32,189 nucleotides of DNA from Amoebophrya sp. AT5.2. Its lineage: Eukaryota; Sar; Dinophyceae; Syndiniales; Amoebophryaceae. The translations under genes were made by a program, and so were the position numbers. The number at the start of each line of letters is the position of its first letter. Position 1 is the stretch's first letter. The notes under the pieces are model-generated. The model had not been told where the DNA came from. It saw nothing but the letters and a program-made list of their open reading frames with translations, and did no database searches. Shown here piece by piece: positions 9,384-19,235 of the stretch. The stretch spans positions 1 through 32,189 of the forward strand of contig RXOD01004000.1 of NCBI GenBank assembly GCA_005223375.1. The letters are read 5' to 3'.

Positions 9384-9940
9384 TCATGCATCTATTAATT
9401 CTGTTTGTACCCGATATAATGTTGTCCAGCCGCCTTGCAAGACAAGCACATGCAGAAAAAAACGAAGTTCGTTGGGACACTGAAATGGATCCTCGTCCTC
9501 CACGAACGGGAAAGCAATTTTGGAATTTGCTCGAACACGAACTCGATCCACCAAAACAATGAAGGATGAGGACTGCATCGCGTGCTGAACTGGACGAAGT
9601 TTTTTTCAACATTGCATTGGAATTATTACTTACGGCATTCATACATCATCATTGATCCCTGCAGCCATATGAAGCTGCCATAAAACTCACACGCGGAACT
9701 CCAGTGGAACACTGTTACAGCAGCTGCAGCGCCTTCATCTTCAAGTTCAAGTACTACTAGTGAATGACTGCGCGGCGCGCCTGGTGGTTGGGAGCGCAGA
9801 GCTTTGGTTTCTTCACCCAAGCGCAGAGGTAGCTTCTCGCTCCTGCATCGTAATCGTTCTAATTTTTCGTACTTCCAAACTTGATGCCGTCTCCTCGCAA
9901 TTGTTCCGTCCTTGCTCTCGACTTCCAGTCGTTTCTTCAT
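9384..9940 (-). CDS. Small two-exon protein of unknown function
   Basis: Exons 9634-9940 and 9384-9589 join across a 44-bp intron (donor GCC|GTAAGTAAT, acceptor CGTCCAG|TTC). Both sides are phase 1, and the join fuses two frames into one of 170 aa. The N-terminal half is basic (MKKRLEVESKDG..., WKYEKLERLRCRSEKLPLRL); the middle has FHWSSACEFYGSFIWLQG; the second exon encodes SSFIVLVDRVRVRANSKIAF and FVEDEDPFQCPNELRFFLHV. No family is recognised. ATG at 9940 is the first in this frame, but a competing acidic frame (9813-10034) upstream leaves the true start uncertain. The exact donor consensus and phase match are the main reasons to believe it. Confidence 0.5.
9590..9633 (-). other. 44-bp intron in the small gene
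   Basis: GTAAGTAATAATTCC at the 5' end and TTCGTCCAG at the 3' end. Without removal the upstream frame stops at once (TAA within the donor). It is shorter than typical plant or animal introns but in the range of compact protist introns. Confidence 0.55.
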
Positions 9941-10113
9941 CAAGGTCGACCATAGCTTTCATTTCCGTGGTGGTCCCCCCTTCACCAGACGAAGATGCGG
10001 TGAGAGTGACCACCTTCTCCTGGGTCAGGATCATGAGGTTTCGATAGTACTCTTCTTCGCCCGGCGATCAGTAACAGTATCACACTTCCAATATTACCAG
10101 CCTCATCATCGGA

Positions 10114-11826
10114 TCACGACAGCAGGAGGCTTCGTTGCACGTACTTGTTCGCTTTCTGTTTGCGTTTCCCGGCTTTGCGCACCCGCAGCAGGGCGGCGCG
10201 GTTGGACTCCGGCGGCAGCTCGCCCATGTTGCGCCGCTGAAAACTCTGCACCCGCTCCGTGATGGCACTCGCAACCTGGGTCGCTCGCAAGCTGGACGTG
10301 GCCTTCTCCGGCACCACCTTCTGTTCGACAAACTTGTGCCGACCAATGCGCTTCGGCTTCGTGACCACACCTGCAGAGATCATCGATGACGATGTAGTGG
10401 ACGATTCATTGGCAGATGAAAATCGGGATCGAGATCGCGGTCTCGCTTTGCACGACTGCAAGCTATGCAGCTTTGAGGAGGGTGGAACAAGAAGTAGTTC
10501 TACAGTCTCACGCTCGCTCGGTAGATGATCCGTAACACGAACATAGTACAAGTAGAAGTACACCTGCTAGACTAGTAGATGTAGAAGTACTGAACATTGA
10601 CATAAGTACTTACCTTTTTTCTCAAGCGCTGTTGCTTCGTCCTTCATTTGCTGCACGTACTCCGCCTTTTCGGCACGCAACTTTTCTTCCTTGCCCATCT
10701 CGCGCACCAAATTCGGCACCTGGCCGATGCTTTTCTCGAGCAGCTTCTGTCGCTTCGCCGCCGACAGTTCCTTTTCAATTTTCTTCACGCGCGCGATTTT
10801 GTTCCTCTCCGTCCGCGTTTTCTTTCTCTGGACCTCTCCGCCAGCACCTGCCGGCACAACGCCTCCACCAGCGCTTGAGTCCGCCGGCGCGCTGCACGTC
10901 GGCACAACACCTCCACCAGCGCGCTGCACGTCTTCCGCAATCAGGCGTTTGTATTCTCTCAATTTCTCCGCTTCTTCCATGGGCTTCAGTTCTTCCGCCG
11001 TGTAGAAGTCCAGCAACCGCGCCGTCATCGGCTTGTGCGCCAGCAGCGTCGCGGTTTGCTCCTCCTGGAGCTGCATCCACTCCTCGGCGACGATCTCGTC
11101 GACGGCCTGCTCGAACGAGCTCTGTCCCGGGTTCATGCTGAGCCCGTCCAGGTTGTGCACCACCACCGCGGGCGCCGCCGACGTCTTGTTCCGCCCGGTG
11201 ACCGCCGGCCGCTGCTTCGGACGGCGGACGCCCGACTCGTTGATCTGCTTGAACCGGGTGTTCGCGAAATCCTTCTGCTCCTGGTCATACACGTCTCGCT
11301 GCTGCTGTTCCGCGGTGCGCCTCCCGCGGTCGGCAGCAGTCGCAGCCTTGATCGTAAAGGTTGAAGCGCTGCTCGTGGCGTCCGCGGCCGGGGGTGTGCT
11401 GGTCGTGCTGGCAGCATGATCCTGGTCGTGGGGCTTTGCTTCCGTCGTGATGGAGCTGCCGGCGGGGGCGGGGCCCCACAGGTCGAAGCAATCGCCGCTG
11501 CCTTTTTTCTTCTGCCCCGGGGCATTTCCTCCTTTCGCTTTCACCGCCGCCTTCGCCTCTTCCCGCAAACGCGTCTTCTCGATTTTCGCGATCTCATAGC
11601 GACTCAGCTTGCTCAGCCCCTTCTGCTGCTTCTCCAGTTTCGCCTTCTGCCGGAGTTGCTTAGGGAGGTGGCTGTTGGTAGCGTTGCCCTTCGTGTCGAG
11701 CACAAACAGCTCGCCCCTGGCGAGTTTTTCCTCTGCCTTCTTAGTCTCTGCTCGCTGTGCCTGCTTCTCGACCGCGTCCGACACGTCGATCTTGCGCACA
11801 CGAGACTTCGCGTTCTTCTTCACCAT
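10114..11826 (-). CDS. NOP53: Ribosome biogenesis protein NOP53 (GLTSCR2/PICT1 family), two exons
   Basis: NOP53 is a nucleolar factor of 60S subunit maturation; in yeast it recruits the exosome helicase Mtr4 to process ITS2. Exons 10614-11826 and 10114-10370 join in phase 1 across a 243-bp intron (AAAAAAG|GTAAGTAC; CTCTGCAG|GTGTGG), giving 489 aa. Family landmarks: LFVLDTKG near residues 40-47, a basic helical stretch, FDLWGP near 114-119, a central NPGQSSFEQA segment matching the family's NPSF block, and a conserved C-terminus with KRIGRHKF (411-418), SLRATQ, and SFQRRNM (447-453) followed by a Lys/Arg helix up to NKYVQRSL. The family's arch-interacting motif (LFxxD) may correspond to LFVLD. 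Length is close to human GLTSCR2 (478 aa). ATG at 11826 was chosen over a TTG at 11856. A Gly/Ala insert contains a 48-bp duplication. Confidence 0.9.
10371..10613 (-). other. Intron in NOP53, 243 bp
   Basis: The donor is G|GTAAGTACTTATG and the acceptor ATCTCTGCAG|GTGTGG. Removal joins EKKG to VVTKPKRIGRHKF in frame, restoring the expected NOP53 C-terminal domain. The unspliced frame stops at 10567. Confidence 0.85.
10853..10922 (-). repeat. Short direct repeat in the NOP53 low-complexity insert
   Basis: ggcacaac(g/a)cctccaccagcgc occurs at 10853-10874 and 10901-10922 (48-bp period, one mismatch). It encodes repeated AGGGVVP units, so the frame is preserved. Confidence 0.8.
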
Positions 11827-13078
11827 CTTAATTTTTTCCTCTGGTGCAGCTTTCAATCTTAAGTATGTCTATCTGCGATGTCGATGTGGATGTTGATGTG
11901 CGCCTGAATGTCAATCGTGCCTTTCCTCCAGACCTCTACTCCTGCATTGAGAGCGCAAAGGAAAACGAGACGATTATGAGGAGCCCATAGCAGGTATGAA
12001 AGCGCTCTTCCTTGTTCGCAGTAGTAATCAACTATTCATTCTTTTTTATCAGGATCGTTACATGGAGATCGATGAACCAGTCGACACTGTTGAGATTTCA
12101 TGGACGGAGCGGGAACTGGATGAACAAAAGAACATGAACAAGGTCATAAAGAGTGTCTACTTTGGGATCGCAATCAAGTGGTCGCTCCGGATGGATCATC
12201 GGCGAACTCCTTTTCACGGATGGATCTGAGAAGTGAAAGCAAAGTAAAATTGTCTCCACGACGGCGAAGGCGATCACCTGGTGCCATAAGACAGCGGTTG
12301 GATGATCGCTATCCTGCACGGCCTGGGCAGAGACATCGTTTCTCTCCAGCTTCACGGCCATGAACAAGAGCGCGAGCTCTCTTCATCTTGCTGTGAAAGA
12401 AGTCATCGCCATCGCATTCGCCATCGCTGCAGCAACTCAGCCACGTGATCATCTTACTTTCATCGAGCGCCGCGATTTTATCGCCTCGGATTTGGTTTCT
12501 CGTTGGACCGCATAGGGCGCTACCAAAAGCTTTCACTTGGCAGTACCCTACGACAACAATTGAGAGCTGGAGCTCGGGTTCGTGGTACAGAACAAATTGA
12601 CAAGGTACTGCTAATAGCAAAGAACAAAAATAAACAAAGGGGATACATCGTTATCTTAGATCTCGTGCTGCAGAAATAATGTCGTCGAAATCTTCAATCT
12701 TTGTTTATGGGACACATATTCACAAGCATTAGAGACTGACTGGAATGAGTACGAATCTGCATTCTCCTCGCGTACTGGAAGTTAAGATATCAAATCATTT
12801 CCAAAATGAGGTAAAAGGCCTTTCTTTGGAGGTCTGAAAAGTCGCGGAATCCTCTGGCTCTGCTTCTGTGGGACCGAAGGTGGATGTGAAGGATTCAATA
12901 GATCGCTCTGGTAGAATCAAACAGAAAGTACTAGAAGAGCAATTTTACTTTTTTTACATACAGCAGCTTGCTCTTTGCCGAAGACCTAGACCAGCCGTTC
13001 AGAGGAGTATCGATTGAGTTTGCACGCTCGAAATGCAGATGATCCGCATCCGGACCGATGACGAACCAGCAGACCACT
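11827..13078. other. Intergenic region, no supported gene
   Basis: Short overlapping minus frames (12098-12367, 12309-12620) exist but lack an ATG-anchored, family-like or phase-linkable sequence. The region should hold the NOP53 leader and the 3' UTR of the AT-hook/UBA gene. Confidence 0.4.
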
Positions 13079-15421
13079 TCACCCGAAGTGTTGCGCCACC
13101 GCCACTTCGACAACTCCCCCCGCCCGTTTGAGCGCCAACACTGCCGCTTCCCTCGACACGCCACATATCAAAGCGACTTGCGCTACCTTTTCCTCCGTCT
13201 CCTGCTCCTCGGCCGCAAGCGCTCGGGCGAGGTCGTTTCCTTCTCCAGCTGCGATGGGCGGCGCAGGTGCTGGTGGAGCTGCTGGTGGCAGCCCGTTCGC
13301 ATGCTGTTGCTGGTTGCGGTCACCACCGGGAGCCGCGGGATCGGGTTGTAGGTCCTCGAAGTCCTCGCCTCCTACTGCGACTGCGACTGCGTAGTCTTCT
13401 TGGCGTAGTCCATGCTCTTGCATCGCCGCGAAGTCGTACTCATCTCCGTGCCCACCTGCCCCTGCGCTTCCATCGTCTCCCAGCATCACCACGTCGGATT
13501 CAGCGCCACGCTCCGCATCGCCTTGCACTTCCCACACCCACGGCGTGTTGCTGTCCTGGTTCTGCTGCTGGTGCTGCCGCTGTGCCTGCAACTGCATGGA
13601 GTTAATACTACTACTACTGCTAGCACCTGCAGCAAGAGCCTCGTCCGCACTAGCCAGACTGAGCTGCAGTGCGTACTCTATCTGCTGCGCTTCAGACATC
13701 CGCGCAAGCGCAGGGGGCGCGGCGTCAGCTGCAGGCCGGCGCGCGAAGTTCTCGCTCAGCTCATCATCACCACGAAGCTTGCGGCCGTTGTATTCGCCTC
13801 CGAAGATGCGGCGTCTTTTTGCTGCCGGCTCTGCATCCGGGGACCCGGCGAACAGCAGCGCGGCCTCCTCTTCATCTTCTGCGTCGAGGACTAACGCGCT
13901 GCCTCTCGCGGCAGCGATGTTCTCCTTTCCCGGCGGCGGACCGTTGCCGTCCCTGCCGCCGCGTGCGACCTCCTGCTCCTGATTGTCATTGACATTGTGC
14001 GCCACGACATCTTCCGCGCTGACGAGCTCTCCATCCGCGTCAAGATCGAGCGCCAAGCAGTTCCTACTCGACGAAAAGGCAGGCAAGAAGTTGTGCCCCG
14101 CATTCGGCTGCGCCGGGCGATTAAAACTAGGAAACGCGCGCGAACTACTGCTGGAAGACGATCCGAACGCGCCTCCGCCGAACATCTCGAGGGCGCTGCC
14201 CCCCAAGGCCGCGCTGCTTCCTCCTGCGCCACTTGCACTTGCAGCTACTGCTGACGATCCAGACGGGGTGGTCGCGCCGTGCACGTTTGCAGGATTATTT
14301 GGGTCCGCCGGGAGCTGCGACATATCGTCCTCTAGCTGCTGTCTCTGCTCGAAAGCAGCAGAAAAAGCGCGCTCGGCATCCCAGTCGTACATCTCGAGAA
14401 ACTGGATTGCTTCCTCCACCGTAATGCCGCACGCCTCGCTGATGTTGATGGCGGCTTCCGCATGCTTTTCACTCTGATCCCGCTGTTGTCGCTGCCACTC
14501 TTCCATGGCAGCGTCCTGGTCTTCGTCTTCGTTTTGACCGAACGCGGTAGCTCCGTCCTCATCTTCACGCCCCCCGCTTTCGATCCACTGCACGGCGCTG
14601 CTACTAGAGTTCGTGGCCGAGGAGACATTGCTCTCTCCCGACAGTGCGCGACCAGGCCCCAACGGTGGCAATGTCGGAACTCCGTAGTTTTCTGCCGCGC
14701 AGGCGTTTCGGTCGATCTCGATGTTTGCGCTGTTGGTAGTTGCAACCCGTCGCGGCGCGCGCCCAGCGGTATTCATGCTGGCGAACGGGTTGAATTCCTC
14801 GTCTCCCAACCGATCTACGACCCGCCGCTCCTGCCGACCACCAGCAAAACCGGACGCACCACGCTCCAGACTCCCGGCGTTCACGCCTCGAATGATCGCG
14901 CCGACATCTCCGTCTTCAGCATCGTCGTCCTCGATCCCGTTTCGTGGTCGTCCTCGTGGCTTCCTCTGCTCGTGGTCAGCATCCTCAACACCCGCGAAAA
15001 CTACCGCGACGCCGTCCCGCTTGTAGACTCCGTTCTTCGGCGGCCGGCCCACCGGGCGCTTCCCAGCGATGACCAGCGGCACCGGCCCGCGGGCAGGAAA
15101 GTTCTGCCGGCTGCGCGCCTCGATGTCGGACACGAGCCTCCGCGCCTGCGCCATGTCGTCGCCGCGCTGAGCCTGCCGCTGTTCGGGGCTTTTCGCGGCC
15201 GCCTCGGCGATCGCCCGGCGCTTCTCCTTCAATTTTTCTGCCAGGAACTCCTTATACCTCTTGTCGAGAGCCTCGTAGAGGCGGAGGCGGGGGCCGCAGT
15301 AGTGATGGCGGAACATCACGCGCGGGACTTGGTTCGCCAGACGCTGCTGCTTCTCGAGCTGCTTGGCATTTATCGGCCGCTTGCGGCCTGCGTTGGACTT
15401 CTCCTGCAATTTCACCCCCAT
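13079..15421 (-). CDS. AT-hook protein with UBA-like and ubiquitin-interacting motifs
   Basis: Starting at ATG 15421 gives 780 aa. The basic N-terminal region (residues 1-85) contains FRHHYCGPRLRLYEALDKRYKEFL, then come two AT-hook cores, KRPVGRPPK (about 121-129) and RKPRGRPRN (about 153-161), which bind the minor groove of AT-rich DNA. A UBA-like three-helix segment follows near 320-357 (ISEACGITVEEAIQFLEMYDWDAERAF), a UIM near 574-590 (IEYALQLSLASADEA, matching the ALxxS core), and a second UBA-like segment at the extreme C-terminus (EEKVAQVALICGVSREAAVLALKRAGG). Linkers are Ser/Gly/Glu-rich. The combination predicts a nuclear protein bringing ubiquitin binding to DNA or chromatin. The domains are seen in the sequence; the role is inferred. 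No enzymatic domain is visible. An upstream TTG start (15478) seems unlikely. Confidence 0.8.
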   Translation of the reverse strand: MGVKLQEKSNAGRKRPINAKQLEKQQRLANQVPRVMFRHHYCGPRLRLYEALDKRYKEFLAEKLKEKRRAIAEAAAKSPEQRQAQRGDDMAQARRLVSDIEARSRQNFPARGPVPLVIAGKRPVGRPPKNGVYKRDGVAVVFAGVEDADHEQRKPRGRPRNGIEDDDAEDGDVGAIIRGVNAGSLERGASGFAGGRQERRVVDRLGDEEFNPFASMNTAGRAPRRVATTNSANIEIDRNACAAENYGVPTLPPLGPGRALSGESNVSSATNSSSSAVQWIESGGREDEDGATAFGQNEDEDQDAAMEEWQRQQRDQSEKHAEAAINISEACGITVEEAIQFLEMYDWDAERAFSAAFEQRQQLEDDMSQLPADPNNPANVHGATTPSGSSAVAASASGAGGSSAALGGSALEMFGGGAFGSSSSSSSRAFPSFNRPAQPNAGHNFLPAFSSSRNCLALDLDADGELVSAEDVVAHNVNDNQEQEVARGGRDGNGPPPGKENIAAARGSALVLDAEDEEEAALLFAGSPDAEPAAKRRRIFGGEYNGRKLRGDDELSENFARRPAADAAPPALARMSEAQQIEYALQLSLASADEALAAGASSSSSINSMQLQAQRQHQQQNQDSNTPWVWEVQGDAERGAESDVVMLGDDGSAGAGGHGDEYDFAAMQEHGLRQEDYAVAVAVGGEDFEDLQPDPAAPGGDRNQQQHANGLPPAAPPAPAPPIAAGEGNDLARALAAEEQETEEKVAQVALICGVSREAAVLALKRAGGVVEVAVAQHFG

Positions 15422-15639
15422 CCCCGCATCGGTAGACTGTGAAATCGCAAAAAAGGTGGAAGTAGAAGTGTGTTGCAAGTGCTCGCTTTGAGAATCAAGA
15501 TGAACACAACATCAAGCAGGTGAAGTAGAAGTTTGAGTTTCGGCCTAGGGCTAGAAGAAGATCTAGACCAATTCCAATCCCAAGAGAGATGAAGCCATCA
15601 GTATCTATCTTCATCTTCTGCGTAGTGCGTACTAACTTT

Positions 15640-18453
15640 TTAGCGCAAATAAACCATGAAAGTCAATCCGAAAAATGAAAGTATTAATCGCACCGCCTTC
15701 CCGTTGGACGCGTTTGGGACCCACAGCTTGTGCCTCTTGCCTGTTTCCGGGTCCTCCACCTCGAACGTGTCCCGGCTTCCGCCGAGCCGGGGGTGGGCCG
15801 TGCAGCTGTTGTATTTAAAGTTGTTGGCCAGGTGCTGCTCCCCTGCCACCGCGCTGATCTTGGGCCCGATCCCGAACCCCTGGAACTCGGGCAAGACCAC
15901 AAGCCGCTTCTCCACCATCAAGTACTCCCATCCCTGCCCCACGTGCACCGAAGTGCACAAAAACCCGATTGCCGCACCTTCGCGGAAGCACTGCAGCGCT
16001 GGGTGGGCCTGGCGCTCCGCAACGCGAAGCAGGAAATAGTGACCGTTCGAGATCAGCTGGCCCTGCAAGTAGTGATGCTTCTCGAAGGTCGACGCCCACG
16101 CGCTTTTTCCAGCGTGGTAATTCTCCAGCCTCTTCATCTTGACCTCTACTCTCACCTCGCTGAATAAGCCGGCTACTACCTTGGGGTCGCAGATGTCCAC
16201 GTCACTGGCAGAAGAAGACCACGGCGCACCACGACCACTGATCTCCCGCGACTCCTGGTCCTGTCGGATGTCCTGTTGCTGGTTGTAGACGTTCCCGCCG
16301 CGGCAAGCAAGATGATGCGGCTCATGCAACTGATTGCGGTTTTGGTACCTTGACGACGAAGCGGAGGACGAAGACGAGATTCCAGAGTCGTTGTATCGCT
16401 GCGGTGTTGGCGGACCGCGCGGCACCGCCGGCAGAGGTTGTTGCGTAGAAGACGGCACGGAAACGGTGCCCGTGAGCGCGTTCAGTGCCCAACTCGGATT
16501 CAACGCGCTCAACACATCCGAAAAGAGGCCTGCTACGATCAGGCTGACGGACTGGAAGCGAGACTCCCCATCCATTACTCGTCGGAGCTGTGCACAAAAC
16601 TGCGCGGCAGTCTTGCGGTCCATGCTTGACGTGAACTCATCAATGCAAACGACGGTCTTCTTGTTCCGCCCCTGGTTTGGCTGAGTAGCAGACGCGGTTG
16701 CCGCCTTGTTCAGCAACACTATCACATCGGACCGGTGCTGTTCGCTCGTAGACAGGTCGCGGTAGGGGCGCGCCGCTGCCACCGCATCCAAGCCCAGCTT
16801 CCCCGCCAAGTCGGAATCCCCGTGGTCGCCAGACATCGACGAGCTTGCCGCGCAACCACCTCCATCCAGTTCCATTCTTTCGATCGTGCTCAGCGTCGGC
16901 GAGAGCTGTTCTATGCTCTTCTCGTCGAAAACTCCTGCTTCCACCTGTAGCTGTAGGCTCCTTGGGGCGATGTTGAGCTTGAGGAACGCGGTACTAGAAG
17001 TAACGCCAGATGACGATGAGCTAGCTGCTCCTGACGTCGCGCGTCTCGCTTTGAGGATTGCCTTGAGGGCGCTAGTCTTTCCGGACCCCGACGGGCCGAA
17101 GATGTACCCTACGCGGCCCTGGTATACTGGATGCGAACCCTCGACCGCGAAGAAGTCGGTCTCGCTCCTCCCGACAAACTCGTAATCGAAGGCCCCCGCG
17201 GCTTTGCTTACCTTCTCGTCGTCATCGACCTTCACCGAAAGCCTCCCCTGCTTGGTCGCGCCTCCATTCCCGAGGCCGAGGTTTCTTCTTCCAGCCAAAG
17301 TCTTCGCCTCCGCATCCAGGTCCTTTGCGTCGTCTATGTCCCCGCGCCAGCGCTTCGTGTCGCGATCGAACTTCTGCATGCCCGGGGCCGTCACCGTGAT
17401 CGTTGGCCGCAGCGGGGACGCCGATGGCCGCCGGATCAATTCGCGGGAGCTCGCCAAGATAACAAAGTCCGGCTGAAGAAAGGTCACGACCTCCGGCTTT
17501 GTGGTCGCCACCACGATCCGCCTCGAGCCAGATACGCGCGCCAATTTCGCCAATCCGATCGCCATCGACGCAGCCAAGTCCGGGTCCACAACCGCCGCGA
17601 AATCATCAAGCACAGCGCCGGACTTGACTGACAGCGCGAGCTTGACGCGGCTTTGCTCGCCGTTTGAGAGGCAGCGCCAGGGGCGGCACCAACTCGGAAT
17701 CTGTGGTTGAGGTTGGCGGAAGAAGGTTATTGTTCAGAAGTGGAGGAAGAAGGCTATGCTCGTCAGGGTCTGCAACATTAACATTTAACGATCTAAACAA
17801 CGATGATTTACCCAAACAATAAATTAATAATCGAAAATCGATACTCATACTGGTGCTGCGACCAGCACGTAGAAGTAGCTAGATGAACGACCAGAACAAG
17901 AAGTTCAAGTTGAGTGATAGATAGGATTTGACGTTGCGCTCGATCGAGTAGTTCTTGCTCTGTCTTGGTTGAAAAGAACAAGGCTATACTCTAACATTAA
18001 GTTTATTTAAGATTACTTAAGTAGCTGTAGCCCCAGCCACAGCGTCGAGCTCGAGATCCAGTGAGGCGGTACGTATATATATTCATTGCGGCAAAAAACA
18101 AACATCAAAAGGAAAGCGAGAAGATGAACAGGATGCACCTTATTAAAACCGACGGCACTGAGCTGGTCCGTTTCGAGGTCGGGGTGGCTGATGACTGCCT
18201 TGTCCCGGTTCGTCGGCTGATCGAACCACTCTAACGGGTCCCTCTCCTCCAGCAGTCCGCCGCATCGATTCAGCTCCCTCCCGTCTCGACTTCGCAGGTC
18301 GCGACACAGCCGTGTTTTTCCGGAACCGCTACTCCCCAACACAACCAGAAATCCAAAGTCTTCTTGTAAAGCGCCACGAATTTCCGCCGGCAAGACAAGC
18401 GACGTCGACGACGTCGAGCTCGAGACCGGGGCCGCGCACGAAGAGGCCGCCAT
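15640..18453 (-). CDS. Twin ABC-type ATPase fused to a GNAT acetyltransferase (COG2401-like), two exons
   Basis: Exons 18139-18453 and 15640-17700 join in phase 0 across a 438-bp intron, giving 791 aa. NBD1: Walker A GSSGSGKT (40-47), AVISHPDLETDQLSAVGFN (86-104), then across the splice IPSW and signature LSNGEQ (116-121), Walker B-like VLDDF (135-139), and TTKPEVVTFLQPDFV. NBD2: Walker A GPSGSGKT (307-314), signature-like LSTSEQ (421-426), Walker B VVCIDEF (455-461). The C-terminus is a GNAT fold: FEKHHYL (644-650) and RLVVLPEFQGFGIG, with the acetyl-CoA P-loop QGFGIG at 712-717. This order is that of COG2401, ABC-type ATPases fused to a predicted acetyltransferase, known mainly from prokaryotes and phages. 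No membrane segments, so not a transporter. NBD1 has Asp at the catalytic Glu position and Lys where the switch His is expected; NBD2's signature has Ser for Gly. Substrate unknown. Confidence 0.85.
17701..18138 (-). other. Intron splitting the first ATPase core, 438 bp
   Basis: Donor AATAAG|GTGCATCC, acceptor CTCAACCACAG|ATTCCG, both phase 0. Removal joins LSAVGFNK to IPSWCRPWRCLSNGEQ, which rebuilds the family's continuous Walker A-to-signature region. Each side alone runs into stops. Confidence 0.85.
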
Positions 18454-19235
18454 GATTTCGACGCCGATTGCAGTTTTGCTTTTGGAATTGGTTGACTAGA
18501 AAACTCTAAGTCACGCTTCGTATCGTAGTCGTCTACAACTCGCAATCGAGCTGATTTTATTTTTGTTGTGCAGTAGCAGTAGGTGTAGGCCGCTTTCTAG
18601 TACTCTCTACTCGTCCCCCTCTCCCTGCCAACTTCTTCATCAAAAATGTGAATCTGGATCTATCTTTCTTTTCATGTATTCGATCGCGCTCTCTTCCTTC
18701 ATCGATCTTCATCATCTCTCATTGATGCGACGAGCGCGAGCCTGCGCCCCGCCTCGTCGTACAACTTTCTCTGCCCCGGTTGCGGTGGATCGATATCGAG
18801 CATGTGCTTGTGCATGTTCATCTTCTTCAACCAAGGCAAGCTACAAAAACATTAACATCAAGAGCATCGAAAAATTAATGTATGAACACCCTTTTTTTCG
18901 CTGGTGAGCGAGAGATCGACACGATCTGCTCATCATTTCCGCCCTGCTCCTGCTCCTTGGTGGATTTCAAAGTTCATCGTAGATTTCACAGTCAGCAGAG
19001 AACGGAATGCATCATTTTGCAACGTATCAATCTATCAGCATGCGCGTTTTCGGTACTCGGTTCACGCTGCATAACGAAGTCACGGCGCTGACTTTCGAGA
19101 ACGAGAAGTGAGAAGTATGAAAATGTACGAGGGAGTATGTCGATTACAAAGGACCGCGCGTGGTCGTACAATTCATGTGGTCACCAGAGCAAGTCATTTT
19201 GTGTCCACCAGTAAAGCAAGGGGGCGTACCTCAAT
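18454..19235. other. Intergenic region, no supported gene
   Basis: It spans from the ATG of the ATPase-acetyltransferase gene to the stop of the J-domain gene. Only short plus-strand frames of no recognisable content are present. The sequence is pyrimidine-rich on the plus strand around 18590-18720. Confidence 0.4.

Noticed and set aside
14462..15442. Long plus-strand frame (326 aa) opposite the AT-hook/UBA gene
   Set aside because: It mirrors the minus frame that has clear AT-hook, UBA and UIM motifs. Its own translation has no domain features. GC-rich coding sequence often leaves the opposite strand open.
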